A program made the translations under genes and the position numbers. From Clusia tigrina (Eukaryota; Arthropoda; Insecta; Diptera; Clusiidae): 64,000 nucleotides of DNA. Within the stretch, counting starts at the first letter, position 1, and each line of letters begins with the position of its first letter. The notes under the pieces are model-generated. The model was not told the origin of the DNA. It searched no databases and saw only the letters and a program-made list of their open reading frames with translations. Of the stretch, positions 25,003 to 40,400 are shown one piece after another. Location of the stretch: positions 214,504,325 through 214,568,324 of the forward strand of contig OV050030.1 of assembly GCA_920105625.2 (NCBI GenBank), read 5' to 3'.

Positions 25003-28000
25003 AGCTATGCTACATTTGAGTCCCAATTCAAACACTGATAAAAATTCAAATGGCCCTAACTTATATACGGTGCGTCCTATACTTATAAAAGTTTGCAACA
25101 ATCAAATGCTTGTAACTTTTTACTGGAGCGTCATAAAATCTGGAAATTTTCAACATTCAAAAGCTTGTAACTTCTTACTGGAGCTTAATAAAATCTTGAA
25201 ATTTTGTGACAATAAAGTTCTCGAGCCTCTTGTAAATTTAAGCTGTCGCTCATAGCTATGCTATCCTTGATAAACCACTGCTAAAACTTCAAATGGCCCT
25301 AACTTCTATACGGTGCGTCCTATACCTATCAAATGCTTGTAACTTTTTACTGGAGCGTCATAAAATCTTGAAATTTTGTGACAATAAAGTACTCGAGCCT
25401 CTTATAAATTTAAGCTATCGCTCATAGCTATGTTACACTTGAGTCCCAAATCAAACACTGATAAAACTTCAAATGGCCCTAACTTCTTTACGGTGCGTCC
25501 TACACCTATCAAAGTTTGCAACAATCAAATGCTTGTAACTTTTTACTTGAGCGCCATAAAACCTTGAAATTTGGTAAACATAAAGTACTCGAGCCTCTTA
25601 TGAATTCAAGCTATCGCTCATAGCTATGCTACGCTTGAGTCCTAAATCAAACACTGATAAAACATCAAATGGCCCTAACTTCTATACGGTGCGTCCTATA
25701 CCTATTAAAGTTTGCAACAATCAAATGCTTGTAACTTTTTACTGGAGCTTAATAAAACCTTGAAATTTTGTTACAATAAAGTACTCGAGCCTCTTGTCAA
25801 TTTAAGCTATCTCTCATAGCTATGATACCCTTGAGTCCCAAATCAAACACTGATAGAAGTTCAAATGACCCTAACTTCTATACGGTGCGTCCCACACCAA
25901 TAACAGTTTGCAACAATCAAATGCTTGCAAGTTTTTACTGGAGCGTCATAAAACCTTGAAAATTTGTGACAATAAAGTACTCGAGCCTCTTATCAATTTA
26001 AACTATCGCTCATAGCTATGCTACCCTCGAGTCCCAAATCAAACACTGATAAAACTTTAAATGGCCCTAACTTCTATACAGTGCGGCCTACACCTAGTAA
26101 ACTTTGCCACATTCAAATGCTTGTAACTTTTTACTGGAACATCATAAAATCTTGAAATTTTGTGACAATAAAGTACTCGAGGCTCTCGTCAATTTAAGCT
26201 ATCGCTCATAGCTATGCTACATTTGAGTCCCAATTCAAACACTGATAAAACTTCAAATGGCTCTAACTTCTATACGGTGCGTCCTATACTTATCAAAGTT
26301 TGCAACAATCAAATGCTTGTAACTTTTTACTGGAGCGTCATAAAATCTGAAAATTTTCAACATTCAAATGCTTGTAACTTCTTACTGGAGCTTAATAAAA
26401 TCTTGAAATTTTGTGACAATAAAGTTCTCGAGCCTCTTGTAAATTTAAGCAGTCGCTCATAGCTATGCTACCCTTGAGTCCCAAATAAACCACTGCTAAA
26501 ACTTCAAATGGCCCTACCTTCTATACGGTGCGTCCTATACCTATCAAAGTTTGCAACAATCAAATGCGTGTAACTTTTTACTGGAGCGTCATAAAATCTT
26601 GAAATTTTGTGACAATAAAGTACTCGAGCCTCTTATCTATTTAAGCTATCATAGCTATGCTACCCTCGCGTCCCAAATCAAACACTGATAAAACTTTAAC
26701 TGGCCCTTACTTCTATACGGTGCGTCCTACACCTATCAAAGTTTGCAACAATCAAATGCTTGTAACTTTTTACTGGAGCGTCATAAAACCGTGAAATTTG
26801 GTGACAATAAAGTACTCGAGCCTCTTATCAATTCAAGCTATCGCTCATAGCTATGCTACACTTGAGTCCCAAATCAAACACTGATAAAACTTCAAATGGC
26901 CCTAACTTCTATACGGTGAGTCCCACACCTATCAAATTTTGCAACAATCAAATGCTTGAACCTTTTCTGGAGCGTCATAAAATCTGGAAATTTTCAACAT
27001 TCAAATGCTTGTAACTTCTTACTGGAGAGTCATTAAATCTGGAAATTTGGTGACATTAAAGTTCTCGAGCCTCTTGTACATTTAAGCTGTCGCTCATAGC
27101 TATGCTACCGTTGAGTCCCAAATCAAACACTGATAAAACTTTAACTGGCCCTTACTTCTATACGGTGCGTCCTACACCTATCAAAGTTTGCAACAATCAA
27201 ATGCATGTAACTTTTTACTGGAGCGTCATAAAATCTGGAAATTTTGTGACCATAAAGTACTCGAGCCTCTTATGAATTGAAGCTATCGCTCATAGCTATG
27301 CTACAATTGAGTCCTAAATCAAACACTGATAAAACATCAAATGGCCCTAACTTCTATACGGTGCGTCCTATACCTATTAAAGTTTGCAACAATCAAATGC
27401 TTGTAACTTTTTACTTGAGCGCCATAAAACCTTGAAATTTAGTGAAAATAAAGTACTCGAGCCTCTTATGAATTCAAGGTATCGCTCATAGCTATGCTAC
27501 ACTTGAGTCCTAAATCAAACACTGATAAAACATCAAATGGCCCTAACTTCTATACGGTGCGTCCTATACCTATTAAAGTTTGCAACAATCAAATGCTTGT
27601 AACTTTTCACTGGAGCTTAATAAAATCTTGAAATTTTGTTACAATAAAGTACTCGAGCCTCTTGTCAATTTAAGCTATCTCTCATAGCTATGATACACTT
27701 GAGTCCCAAATCAAACACTTATAAAACTTCAAATTACCCTAACTTCTATACGGTGCTTCCCACACCTATAAAAGTTTGCAACAATCAAATGCTTGCAAGT
27801 TTTTACTGGAGCGTCATAAAACCTGGAAAATTTGTGACAATAAAGTACTCGAGCCTCTCGTCAATTTAAGCTATCGCTCATAGCTATGCTACATTTGAGT
27901 CCTAATTCAAACGCTGACAAAAATTTAAATGGCCCTAACTTCTATACGGTGCGTCCTATATCTATCAAAGTTTGCAACAATCAAATGCTTGTAACTTTGA

Positions 28001-28838
28001 AATTTTGTGACAATAAAGTACTCGAGCCTCTTATAAATTTAAGCTATCGCTCATAGCTATGTTACACTTGAGTCCCAAATCAAACACTGATAAAACTTCA
28101 AATGGCCGTAACTTCTTTACGGTGCGTCCTACACCTATCAAAGTTTGCAACAATCAAATTCTTGTAACTTTTTACTTGAGCGCCATAAAACCTTGAAATT
28201 TGGTGAAAATAAAGTACTCGAGCCTCTTATGAATTCAAGCTATCGCTCATAGCTATGCTACACTTGAGTCCCAAATCAAACACTGATAAAACATCAAATG
28301 GCCCTAACTTCTATACGGTGCGTCCTATACCTATTAAAGTTTGCAACAATCAAATGCTTGTAACTTTTTACTTGAGCGCCATAAAACCTTGAAATTTGGT
28401 GAAAATAAAGTACTCGCGCGTCTTATGAATTCAAGCTATCGCTCATAGCTATGCTACACTTGAGTCCTAAATCAAACACTGATAAAACATCAAATGGCCC
28501 TAACTTCTATACGGTGCGTCCTATACCTATTAAAGTTTGCAACAATCAAATGCTTGTAACTTTTTACTGGAGCTTAATAAAATTTTGAAATTTTGTTACA
28601 ATAAAGTACTCGAGCCTCTTGTCAATTTAAGCTATCTCTCATAGCTATGATACCCTTGAGTCCCAAATAAAACACTGATAAAACTTCAAACGACCCTAAC
28701 TTCTATACGGTGCGTCCCACACCTATAACAGTTTGCAACAATCAAATGCTTGCAAGTTTTTACTGGAACGTCATAAAACCTTGAAAATTTGTGACAATAA
28801 AGTACTCGAGCCTCTCGTCAATTTAAACTATAGCTCAT
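25003..28838. repeat. Higher-order repeat B, copy 3 (3836 bp)
   Basis: It is nearly identical to B1, including CCTTGATAAACC near 25266, GGTAAACAT near 25574, GATAGAAG near 25852 and CTTGAACCTTTTCTGG near 26956. The offset from B1 is 7681 bp. Confidence 0.88.
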
Positions 28839-31410
28839 AGCTATGCTACATTTGAGTCCCAATTCAAACACTGATAAAAATTCAAATGGCCCTAACTTAT
28901 ATACGGTGCGTCCTATACTTATCAAAGTTTGCAACAATCAAATGCTTGTAACTTTTTACTGGAGCGTCATAAAATCTGGAAATTTTCAACATTCAAAAGC
29001 TTGTAACTTCTTACTGGAGCTTAATAAAATCTTGAAATTTTGTGACAATAAAGTTCTCGAGCCTCTTGTAAATTTAAGCTGTCGCTCATAGCTATGCTAT
29101 CCTTGAGTCCCAAATAAACCACTGCTAAAACTTCAAATGGCCCTAACTTCTATACGGTGCGTCCTATACCTATCAAATGCTTGTAACTTTTTACTGGAGC
29201 GTCATAAAATCTTGAAATTTTGTGACAATAAAGTACTCGAGCCTCTTATAAATTTAAGCTATCGCTCATAGCTATGTTACACTTGAGTCCCAAATCAAAC
29301 ACTGATAAAACTTCAAATGGCCCTAACTTCTTTACGGTGCGTCCTACACCTATCAAAGTTTGCAACAATCAAATGCTTGTAACTTTTTACTTGAGCGCCA
29401 TAAAACCTTGAAATTTGGTGAACATAAAGTACTCGAGCCTCTTATGAATTCAAGCTATCGCTCATAGCTATGCTACACTTGAGTCCTAAATCAAACACTG
29501 ATAAAACATCAAATGGCCCTAACTTCTATACGGTGCGTCCTATACCTATTAAAGTTTGCAACAATCAAATGCTTGTAACTTTTTACTGGAGCTTAATAAA
29601 ACCTTGAAATTTTGTTACAATAAAGTACTCGAGCCTCTTGTCAATTTAAGCTATCTCTCATAGCTATGATACCCTTGAGTCCCAAATCAAACACTGATAA
29701 AAGTTCAAATGACCCTAACTTCTATACGGTGCGTCCCACACCAATAACAGTTTGCAACAATCAAATGCTTGCAAGTTTTTACTGGAGCGTCATAAAACCT
29801 TGAAAATTTGTGACAATAAAGTACTCGAGCCTCTTATCAATTTAAACTATCGCTCATAGCTATGCTACCCTCGAGTCCCAAATCAAACACTGATTAAACT
29901 TTAAATGGCCCTAACTTCTATACAGTGCGGCCTACACCTATTAAACTTTGCCACATTCAAATGCTTGTAACTTTTTACTGGAACATCATAAAATCTTGAA
30001 ATTTTGTGACAATAAACTACTCGAGGCTCTCGTCAATTTAAGCTATCGCTCATCGCTATGCTACATTTGAGTCCCAATTCAAACACTGATAAAACTTCAA
30101 ATGGCTCTAACTTCTATACGGTGCGTCCTATACTTATCAAAGTTTGCAACAATCAAATGCTTGTAACTTTTTACTGGAGCGTCATAAAATCTGGAAATTT
30201 TCAACATTCAAATGCTTGTAACTTCTTACTGGAGCTTAATAAAATCTTGAAATTTTGTGACAATAAAGTTCTCGAGCCTCTTGTAAATTTAAGCAGTCGC
30301 TCATAGCTATGCTACCCTTGAGTCCCAAATAAACCACTGCTAAAACTTCAAATGGCCCTACCTTCTATACGGTGCGTCCTATACCTATCAAAGTTTGCAA
30401 CAATCAAATGCGTGTAACTTTTTACTGGAGCGTCATAAAATCTTGAAATTTTGTGACAATAAAGTACTCGAGCCTCTTATCTATTTAAGCTGTCATAGCT
30501 ATGCTACCCTCGCGTCCCAAATCAAACACTGATAAAACTTTAACTGGCCCTTACTTCTATACGGTGCGTCCTACACCTATCAAAGTTTGCAACAATCAAA
30601 TGCTTGTAACTTTTTACTGGAGCGTCATAAAACCTTGAAATTTGGTGACAATAAAGTACTCGAGCCTCTTATCAATTCAAGCTATCGCTCATAGCTATGC
30701 TACACTTGAGTCCCAAATCAAACACTGATAAAACTTCAAATGGCCCTAACTTCTATACGGTGAGTCCCACACCTATCAAATTTTGCAACAATCAAATGCT
30801 TGAAACTTTTTACTGGAGCGTCATAAAATCTGGAAATTTTCAACATTCAAATGCTTGTAACTTCTTACTGGAGAGTCATTAAATCTGGAAATTTGGTGAC
30901 AATAAAGTTCTCGAGCCTCTTGTACATTTAAGCTGTCGCTCATAGCTATGCTACCGTTGAGTCCCAAATCAACCACTGCTAAAACTTCAAATGGCCCTAA
31001 CTTCTATACGGTGCGTCCTATACCTATCAAAGTTTGCAACAATCAAATGCATGTAACTTTTTACTGGAGCGTCATAAAATCTGGAAATTTTGTGACCATA
31101 AAGTACTCGAGCCTCTTATGAATTGAAGCTATCGCTCATAGCTATGCTACAATTGAGTCCTATATCAAACACTGATAAAACATCAAATGGCCCTAACTTC
31201 TATACGGTGCGTCCTATACCTATTAAAGTTTGCAACAATCAAATGCTTGTAACTTTTTACTTGAGCGCCATAAAACCTTGAAATTTGGTGAAAATAAAGT
31301 ACTCGAGCCTCTTATGAATTCAAGGTATCGCTCATAACTATGCTACACTTGAGTCCTAAATCAAACACTGATAAAACATCAAATGGCCCTAACTTCTATA
31401 CGGTGCGTCC
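28839..31410. repeat. Higher-order repeat B, copy 4 (partial, about 2.57 kb)
   Basis: It matches B2 at an offset of 7682 bp, including the CTTGAGTCCCAAATAAACC, GGTGAACAT, GATAAAAG and AATAAACTACTCG alleles. Agreement with B2 stops at about 31410. B2 continues with CCTATTAAAGTTTGC, whereas this copy switches to CCTATAACAGTTTGC and a different monomer order, so the HOR is broken off there. Confidence 0.82.
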
Positions 31411-34400
31411 TATACCTATAACAGTTTGCAACAATCAAATGCTTGCAAGTTTTTACTGGAGCGTCATAAAACCTTGAAAATTTGTGACAATAAAGTACTC
31501 GAGCCTCTCGTCAATTTAAGCTATCGCTCATAGCTATGCTACATTTGAGTCCCAATTCAAACACTGATAAAAATTCAAATGGCCCTAACTTCTATACGGT
31601 GCGTCCTATACTTATCAAAGTTTGCAACAATCAAATGCTTATAACTTTGAAATTTTGTGACAATAAAGTACTCGAGCCTCTTATAAATTTAAGCTATCGC
31701 TCATAGCTATGTTATACTTGAGTCCCAAATCAAACACTGATAAAACTTCAAATGGCCGTAACTTCTTTACGGTGCGTCCTACACTTATCAAAGTTTGCAA
31801 CAATCAAATGCTTGTAACTTTTTACTTGAGCGCCATAAAACCTTGAAATTTGGTGAAAATAAAGTACTCGAGCCTCTTATGAATTCAAGCTATCGCTCAT
31901 AGCTATGTTATACTTGAGTCCCAAATCAAACACTGATAAAACTTCAAATGGCCGTAACTTCTTTACGGTGCGTCCTACACTTATCAAAGTTTGCAACAAT
32001 CAAATGCTTGTAACTTTTTACTTGAGCGCCATAAAACCTTGAAATTTGGTGAAAATAAAGTACTCGAGCCTCTTATGAATTCAAGCTATTGCTCATAGCT
32101 ATGCTACACTTGAGTCCAAAATCAAACACTGATAAAAAATCAAATGGCCCTAACTTCTATACGGTGCGTCCTATACCTATTAAAGTTTGCAACAATCAAA
32201 TGCTTGTAACTTTTTACTTGAGCGCCATAAAACCTTGAAATTTGGTGAAAATAAAGTACTCGCGCGTCTTATGAATTGAAGCTATCGCTCATAGCTATGC
32301 TACACTTGAGTCCTAAATCAAACACTGATAAAACATCAAATGGCCCTAACTTCTATACGGTGCGACCTATACCTATTAAAGTTTGCAACAATCAAATGCT
32401 TGTAACTTTTTACTGGAGCTTAATAAAATTGTGAAATTTTGTTACAATAAAGTACTCGAGCCTCTTGTCAATTTAAGCCATCTCTCATAGCTATGATACC
32501 CTTGAGTCCCAAATCAAACACTGATAAAACTTCAAACGACCCTAACTTCTATACGGTGCGTCCCATACCTATAACAGTTTGCAACAATCAAATGCTTGCA
32601 AGTTTTTACTGGAGCGTCAGAAAACCTTGAAAATTTGTGACAATAAAGTACTCGAGCCTCTCGTCAATTTAAGCTATCGCTCATAGCTATGCTACATTTG
32701 AGTCCTAATTAAAACGCTGACAAAAATTTAAATGGCCCTAACTTCTATACGGTGCGTCCTATACCTATCAAAGTTAGCAACAATCAAATGCTTGTAACTT
32801 TGAAATTTTGTGACAATAAAGTACTCGAGCCTCTTATAAATTTAAGCTATCGCTCATAGCTATGTTACACTAGAGTCCCAAATCAAACACTGATAAAACT
32901 TCAAATGGCACTAACTTCTTTACGGTACGTCCTACACCTATCAAAGTTTGCAACAATCAAATGCTTGTAACTTTTTACTTGAGCGCCATAAAACCTTGAA
33001 ATTTGGTGAAAATAAAGTACTCGAGCCTCTTATGAATTCAAGCTATCGCTCATAGCTATGCTACACTTGAGTCCTAAATCAAACACTGATAAAACATCAA
33101 ATGTCCCTAACTTCTATACGGTGCGTCCTATACCTATTAAAGTTTGCAACAATCAAATGCTTGTAACTTTTTACTTGAGCGCCATAAAACCTTTAAATTT
33201 GGTGAAAATAAAGTACTCGAGCCTCTTATGAATTCAAGCTATCGCTCATAGCTATGCTACACTTGAGTTCTAAATCAAACACTGATAAAACATCAAATGG
33301 CCCTAGTTTCTATACGGTGCGTCCTATACCTATTAAAGTTTGCAACAATCAAATGCTTGTAACTTTTTACTGGAGCTAAATAAAATTTTGAAATTTTGTT
33401 ACAATAAAGTACTTGAGCCTCTTGTCAATTTAAGCTATCTCTCATAGCTATGATACCCTTGAGTCCCAAATCAAGCACTGATAAAACTTCAAATGACCCT
33501 AACTTCTATACGGTGCGTCCCACACCTATAACAGTTTGCAACAATCAAATGCTTGCAAGTTTTTACTAGAGCGTCATAAAACCTTGAAAATTTGTGACAA
33601 TAAAGTACTCGAGCCTCTCGTCAATTTAAGCTATCGCTCATAGCTATGGTACATTTGAGTCCCAATTCAAACACTGATAAAAATTCAAATGGCCCTAACT
33701 TCTATACGGTGCGTCCTATACTTATCAAAGTTTGCAACAATCAAATGCTTGTAACTTTTTACTGGAGCGTCATAAAATCTGGAAATTTTCAACATTCAAA
33801 TGCTTGTAACTTCTTACTGGAGCTTAATAAAATCTTGAAATTTTGTGACAATAAAGTTCTCGAGTCTCTTGTAAATTTAAGCTGTCGCTCATAGCTATGC
33901 TATCCTTGAGTCCCAAATAAACCACTACTAAAACTTCAAATGGCCCTAACTTCTATACGGTGCGTCCTATACCTATCAAATGCTTGTAACTTTTTACTTG
34001 AGCGCAATAAAACCTTGAAATTTGGTGAAAATAAAGTACTCGAGCCTCTTATGAATTCAAGCTATCGCTCATAGCTATGCTACACTTGAGTCCTAAATCA
34101 AACACTGATTAAACTTCAAATGGCCCTAACTTCTATACGGTGCATCCTATACCTATTAAAGTTTGCAACAATCAAATGCTTGTAACTTTTCACTGGAGCT
34201 TAATAAAATCTTGAAATTTTGTTACAATAAAGTACTCGAGCCTCTTGTCAATTTAAGCTATCTCTCATAGCTATGTTACACTTGAGTCCCAAATCAAACA
34301 CCGATAAAACTTCAAATGACCCTAACTTCTATACGGTGCGTCCCACACCTATCAAAGTTTGCAACAATCAAATGTTTGGAAGTTTTTACTGGAGCGTCAT

Positions 34401-37400
34401 AAAATCTTGAAATTTTGTGACAATAAAGTACTCGAGCCTCTCGTCAATTTAAGCTATCGCTCATAGCTATGCTACCCTTGAGTCCCAAATCAAACACTGA
34501 TAAAACTTCAAATGGCCCTAACTTCTATACGGTGCGTCCTATACCTATCAAAGTTTGCAACAATCAAATGCTTGTAACTTTTTACTGGAGCGTCATAAAA
34601 TCTTGAAATTTTGTGACAATAACGTGCTCGAGCCTCTTATCTATTTAAGCTATCATAGCTATGCTACCCTTGAGTCCCAAATCAAACACTGATAAAACTT
34701 CAAAAGGCCCTAACTTCTACACGGTGAGTCCCACACCTATCAAAGTTTGCAACAATCAAATGATTCAAACTTTTTACTGGAGCGTCGTAAAACCTTGAAA
34801 TTTGGTGAAAATAAAGTACTAGAGCCTCTTATCAATTCAAGCTATCGCTCATAGCTATGCTACATTTGAGTCCTAATTCAAACGCTGATAAAAATTTAAA
34901 TGGCCCTAACTTCTATACGGTGCGTCCTATACCTATCAAAGTTTGCAACAATCAAATGCTTGTAACTTTTTACTGGAGCGTCATAAAATCTGGAAATTTT
35001 CAACATTCAAATGCTTGTAACTTCTTACTGGAGCTTAATAAAATCTTGAAATTTTGTGACAATAAAGTTCTCGAGCCTCTTGTAAATTTAAGCTGTCGCT
35101 CATAGCTATGCTATCCTTGAGTCCCAAATAAATCACTGATAAAACTTCAAATGGCCCTAACTTCTATACGGTGCGTCCTATACCTATCAAAGTTTGCCAC
35201 ATTCAAATGCGTGTAACTTTTTACTGGAGCGTCATAAAATCTTGAAATTTTGTGACAATAAAGTACTCGAGAATCTTATCTATTTAAGCTATCATAGCTA
35301 TGCTACCCGTGAGTCCCAAATGAAACACTGATAACATTTCAAATGGCCCTAACTTCTATACGGTGAGTCCCACACCTATCAAATTTTGCAACAATCAAAT
35401 GATTGAAACTTTTTGCTGGAGCCTCGTAAAACCTTGAAATTTTGTGACAATAAAGTACTCGAGCCTCTTATAAATTTAAGCTATCGCTCATAGCTATGCT
35501 ACACTTGAGTCCCAAATCAAACACTGATAAAACTTCAAATGGCCCTAACTTCTATACGGTGCGTCCTACACCTATCAAAGTTTGCAACAATTAAATGCTT
35601 GTAACTTTTTACTGGAGCGTCATAAAACCTTGAAATTTGGTGACAATAAAGTACTCGAGCCTCTTATCAATTCAAGATATCTCTCATAGCTATGCTACAC
35701 TTGAGTCCCAAATCAAACACTGATAAAACTTCAAATGTCCCAAACTTCTATACGGTGCGTCCTATACCTATCAAAGTTTGCAAAAATCAAATGCTTGTAA
35801 CTTTTACTGGAACTTGATAAAATCTTGAAATTTTGTGACAATAAAGTACTCGAGCCTCTTATCAATTTAAGCTATCGCTCATAGCTGTGCTACCCTTGAG
35901 TCCCAAATCAAGCACTGATAAAACATCAAATGGCCCTAACTTCTATACGGTGCGTCCTATACCTATCAAAGTTTGTAAAAATCAAATGCTTGTAACTTTT
36001 TACTGAAGCGTCATAAAATCTTGAAATTTTGTGACAATAAAGTACTAGAGCCTCTTGTCAATTTAAGCTATCACTCATAGCTATGCTACCCTTGAGTCCC
36101 AAATCAAACACGTATAAAACTTTAAATGGCCCTAACTTCTATACGGAGCGTCCCACAGCTATCAAATATTACAACAATCAATTGCTTGCAACATTTTACG
36201 GGAGCGTCATAAAACCTTGAAATTTTGTGACAATAAAGTACTCGAGCCTCTTATCAATTTAAGCTATCGCTCACAGCTATGCTACCCTTGAGTCCCAAAT
36301 CAACCACTGCTAAAACTTCAAATGGCCCTAACTTCTATACGGTGCGTCCTAAACCTATCAAAGTTTGCAACAATCAAATGCTTGTAACTTTTTACAGGAG
36401 CGTCATAAAATCTTGAAATTTTGTGTGAATAAAGTACTCGAGCCTCTTATCTATTTAAGCTATCATAGCTATGCTACCCTTGAGTCCCAAATCAAACATT
36501 GATAAAACATCAAATGGCCCTAACTTCTACACGGTGAGTCCCACACCTATCAAAGTTTGCAACAATCAATTGCTTGCAACTTTTTACGGGAGCGTCATAA
36601 AACCTTGAAATTTTGTGACAATAAAGTACTCGAGCCAATTATCAATTTAAGCTATCGCTCACAGCTATGCTACCCTTGAGTCCCAAATCAAACACTGATA
36701 AAACTTCAAATGGTCCTAACTTCTATACGGTGCGTCCTACACCTATTAACCTTTGCCACATTCAAATGCTTGTAACTTCTTACTGGAACGTCATAAAATC
36801 TTGAAATTTTGTGACAATAAAGTACTCGAGCCTCACGTCAATTTAAGCTATCGCTCATAGCTATGCTACATTTGAGTCCCAAATCAAACACTGATAAAAT
36901 TTCAAATGGCCTTAACTTCTTTACGGTGCGTCCTATACCTATCAAAGTTTGCAACAATCAAATGCTTGTAACTTTTTACTGGAGCGTCATAAAATCTGGA
37001 AATTTTCAACATACAAATGCTTGTAACTTCTTACTGGAGAGTCATAAAATCTGGAAATTTTGTGACAATAAAGTTCTCGAGCCTCTTGTAAATTTAAGCT
37101 GTCGCTCATAGCTATGCTACCCTTGAGTCCCAAATCAAACACTGATAAAACTTCAAATGGCCCTAACTTCTATACGGTGCGTCCTATACCTATCAAAGTT
37201 TGCAACAATCAAATGCTTGCAACTTTTTACTGGAGCGTCATACAATCTTGAAATTTGTGACAATAACGTGCTCGAGCCTCTTATCTATTTAAGCTATCAT
37301 AGCTATGCTACCCTTGAGTCCCAAATCAAACACTGATAAAACTTCAAATGCCCTAACTTCTACACGGTGAGTCCCACACCTATCAAAGTTTGCAACAATC

Positions 37401-40400
37401 AAATGCTTCAAACTTTTTACTGGAGCGTCGTAAAACCTTGAAATTTGGTGAAAATAAAGTACTAGAGCCTCTTATCAATTCAAGCTATCGCTCATAGCTA
37501 TGCTACACTTGAGTCCTAAATCAAACACTGATAAAACTTCAAATGGCCTTAACTTCTTTACGGTGCGTCCTATACCTATTAAAGTTAACAACAATCAAAT
37601 GCTTGTAACTTTTTACTGGAGCTTAATAAAATCTTGCAATTTTGTTACAATAAAGTACTCGTGCCTCTTGTCAATTTAAGCTATCTCTCATAACTATGAT
37701 ACCCTTGAGTCCCAAATCAAACACTGATAAAACTTCAAATGGCCCTAACTTCTACACGGTGAGTCCCACACCTATCAAAGTTTGCAACAATCAAATGCTT
37801 GAAACTTTTTACTGGAGCGTCGTAAAACCTTGAAATTTTGTGATAATAAAGTACTCGAGCCTCTTATAAATTTAAGCTATCGCTCATAGCTATGCTACAC
37901 TTGAATCCCAAATCAAACACTGATAAAACTTCAAATGGCCCTAACTTCGACACGGTGAGTCCCACACCTATCAAAGTTTGCAACAATCAAATGCTTGAAC
38001 CTTTTTACTGGAGCGTCGTAAAACCTTGAAATTTTGTGACAATAAAGTACTCGAGCCTCTTATAAATTTAAGCTATCGCTCATAGCTATGCTACCCTTGA
38101 GTCCCAAATCAACCACTGCTAAGACTTCAAATGGCCCTAACTTCTATACGGTGCGTCCTATACCTATCAAAGTTTGCAACAATCAAATGCTTGTAACTTT
38201 TTACTGGACCGTCATAAAATCGGGAAATTTTCAACATTCAAATGCTTGTAACTTCTTACTGGAGAGTCATAAAATCTGGAAATTTTGTGACAATAAAGTT
38301 CTCGAGCCTCTTGTAAATTTAAGCTGCCGCTCATAGCTATGCTACCCTTGAATCCCAAACCAACCACTGCTAAAACTTCAAATGGCCCTAACTTCTATAC
38401 GGTGCGTCCTATACCTATCAAAGTTTGCAACAATCAAATGCTTGTAACTTTTTACTGGAGCGTCTTAAAATCTTGAAATTTTGTGACAATAAAGTTCTCG
38501 AGCCTCTTATCTATTTAAGATATCATAGCTATGCTACCCTTGAGTCCCAAATCAAACACTGATAAAACTTCAAATGGCCCTAACTTCTACACGGTGAGTC
38601 CCACACCTATCAAAGTTTGCCACAATCAAATGCTTGAAACTTTTTACTGGAGCGTCGTAAAACCTTGAAATTTTGTGACAATAAAGTACTCGAGCCTCTT
38701 ATGAATTTAAGCTATCGCTCATAGCTATGGTACCCTTGAGTCCCAAATCAACCACTGCTAAAACTTCAAATGGCCCTAACTTCTATACGGTGCGTCCTAA
38801 ACCTATCAAAGTTGGCAACAATCAAATGCTTGTAACTTTTTACTGGAACGTCATAAAATCTTGAAATTTTGTGTGAACAAAGTACTCGAGCCTCTTATCT
38901 ATTTAAGCTATCATAGCTATGCTACCCTTGAGTCCTAAATCAAACACTGATTAAACATCAAATGGCCCTAACTTCTTTACGGTGCGTCCTACACCTATCA
39001 AAGTTTGCAACAATCAATTGCTTGTAAGTTTTTACTGGAGCGTCATAAAACCTTGAAATTTGGTGACAATTAAGTACTCGACCCTCTTATGAATTGAAGC
39101 TATCGCTCATAGCTATGCTACACTTGAGTCCTAAATCAAACACTGATAAAACTTCAAATGGCCCTAACTTCCATACGGTGCATCCTATACCTATTAAAGT
39201 TTGCAACAATCAAATGCTTGTAACTTTTCACTGGAGCTTAATAAAATCTTGAAATTTTGTTACAATAAAGTACTCGAGTCTCTTGTCAATTTAAGCTATC
39301 TCTCATAGCTATGATACACTTGAGTCCCAAATCAAACACTGATAAAACTTCAAATGACCCTAACTTCTATACGGTGCGTCCCACACCTATAAAAGTTTGC
39401 AACAATCAAATGCTTGCAAGTTTTTACTGGAGCGTCAGAAAACCTTGAAATTTTGTGACAATAATGTACTCGAGCCTCTTATCAATTTAAGCTATCACTC
39501 ATAGCTATGCTACCCTTGAGTCCCAAATCAAACATGTATACAACTTTAAATGGCCCTAACTTCTATACGGAGCGTCCCACACCTATCAAAGATTGCAACA
39601 ATCAATTGCTTGCAACTTTTTACGGGAGCGTCATAAAACCTTGAAATTTTGTGACAATAAAGTACTCGAGCCTCTTAGCAATTTAAGCTATCGCTCATAG
39701 CTATGCTACCCTTGAGTCCCAAATCAAATGGTCCTAACTTCTATACGGTGCGTCCTACACCTATTAAACTTTGCCACATTCAAATGCTTGTAACTTCTTA
39801 CTGGAGCGTCATAAAATCTTGAAATTTTGTGACAATAAAGTACTCGAGCCTCTCGTCAATTCAAGCTATCGCTCATAGCTATGCTACATTTGAGTCCCAA
39901 ATCAAACACTGATAAAAATTCAAATGGCCCTAACTTCTATACGGTGCGTCCTATACCTAACAAAGTTTGCAACAATCAAATGCTTGTAACTTTTTACTGG
40001 AGCGTCATAAAATCTGGAAATTTTCAACATTCAAATGCTTGGAACTTCTTAGTGGAGAGTCATAAAATCTGGAAATTTTGTTACAATAAAGTACTCGAGC
40101 CTCTTATCTATTTAAGCTATCATAGCTATGCTACCTTTGAGTCCCAAAGCAAACACTGATAAAACTTCAAATGGCCCTAACTTCTACACGGTGAGTCCCA
40201 CACCTATCACAGTTTGCAACAATCAAATGCTTGAAACTTTTTACTGGAGCGTCGTAAAACCTTGAAATTTTGTGACAATAAAGTACTCGAGCCTCTCGTC
40301 AATTTAAGCTATCGCTCATAGCTATGCTACATTTCAGTCCCAAATCAAACACTGATTAAAATTCAAATGGCCCCAACTTCTATACGGTGCGACCTATACC

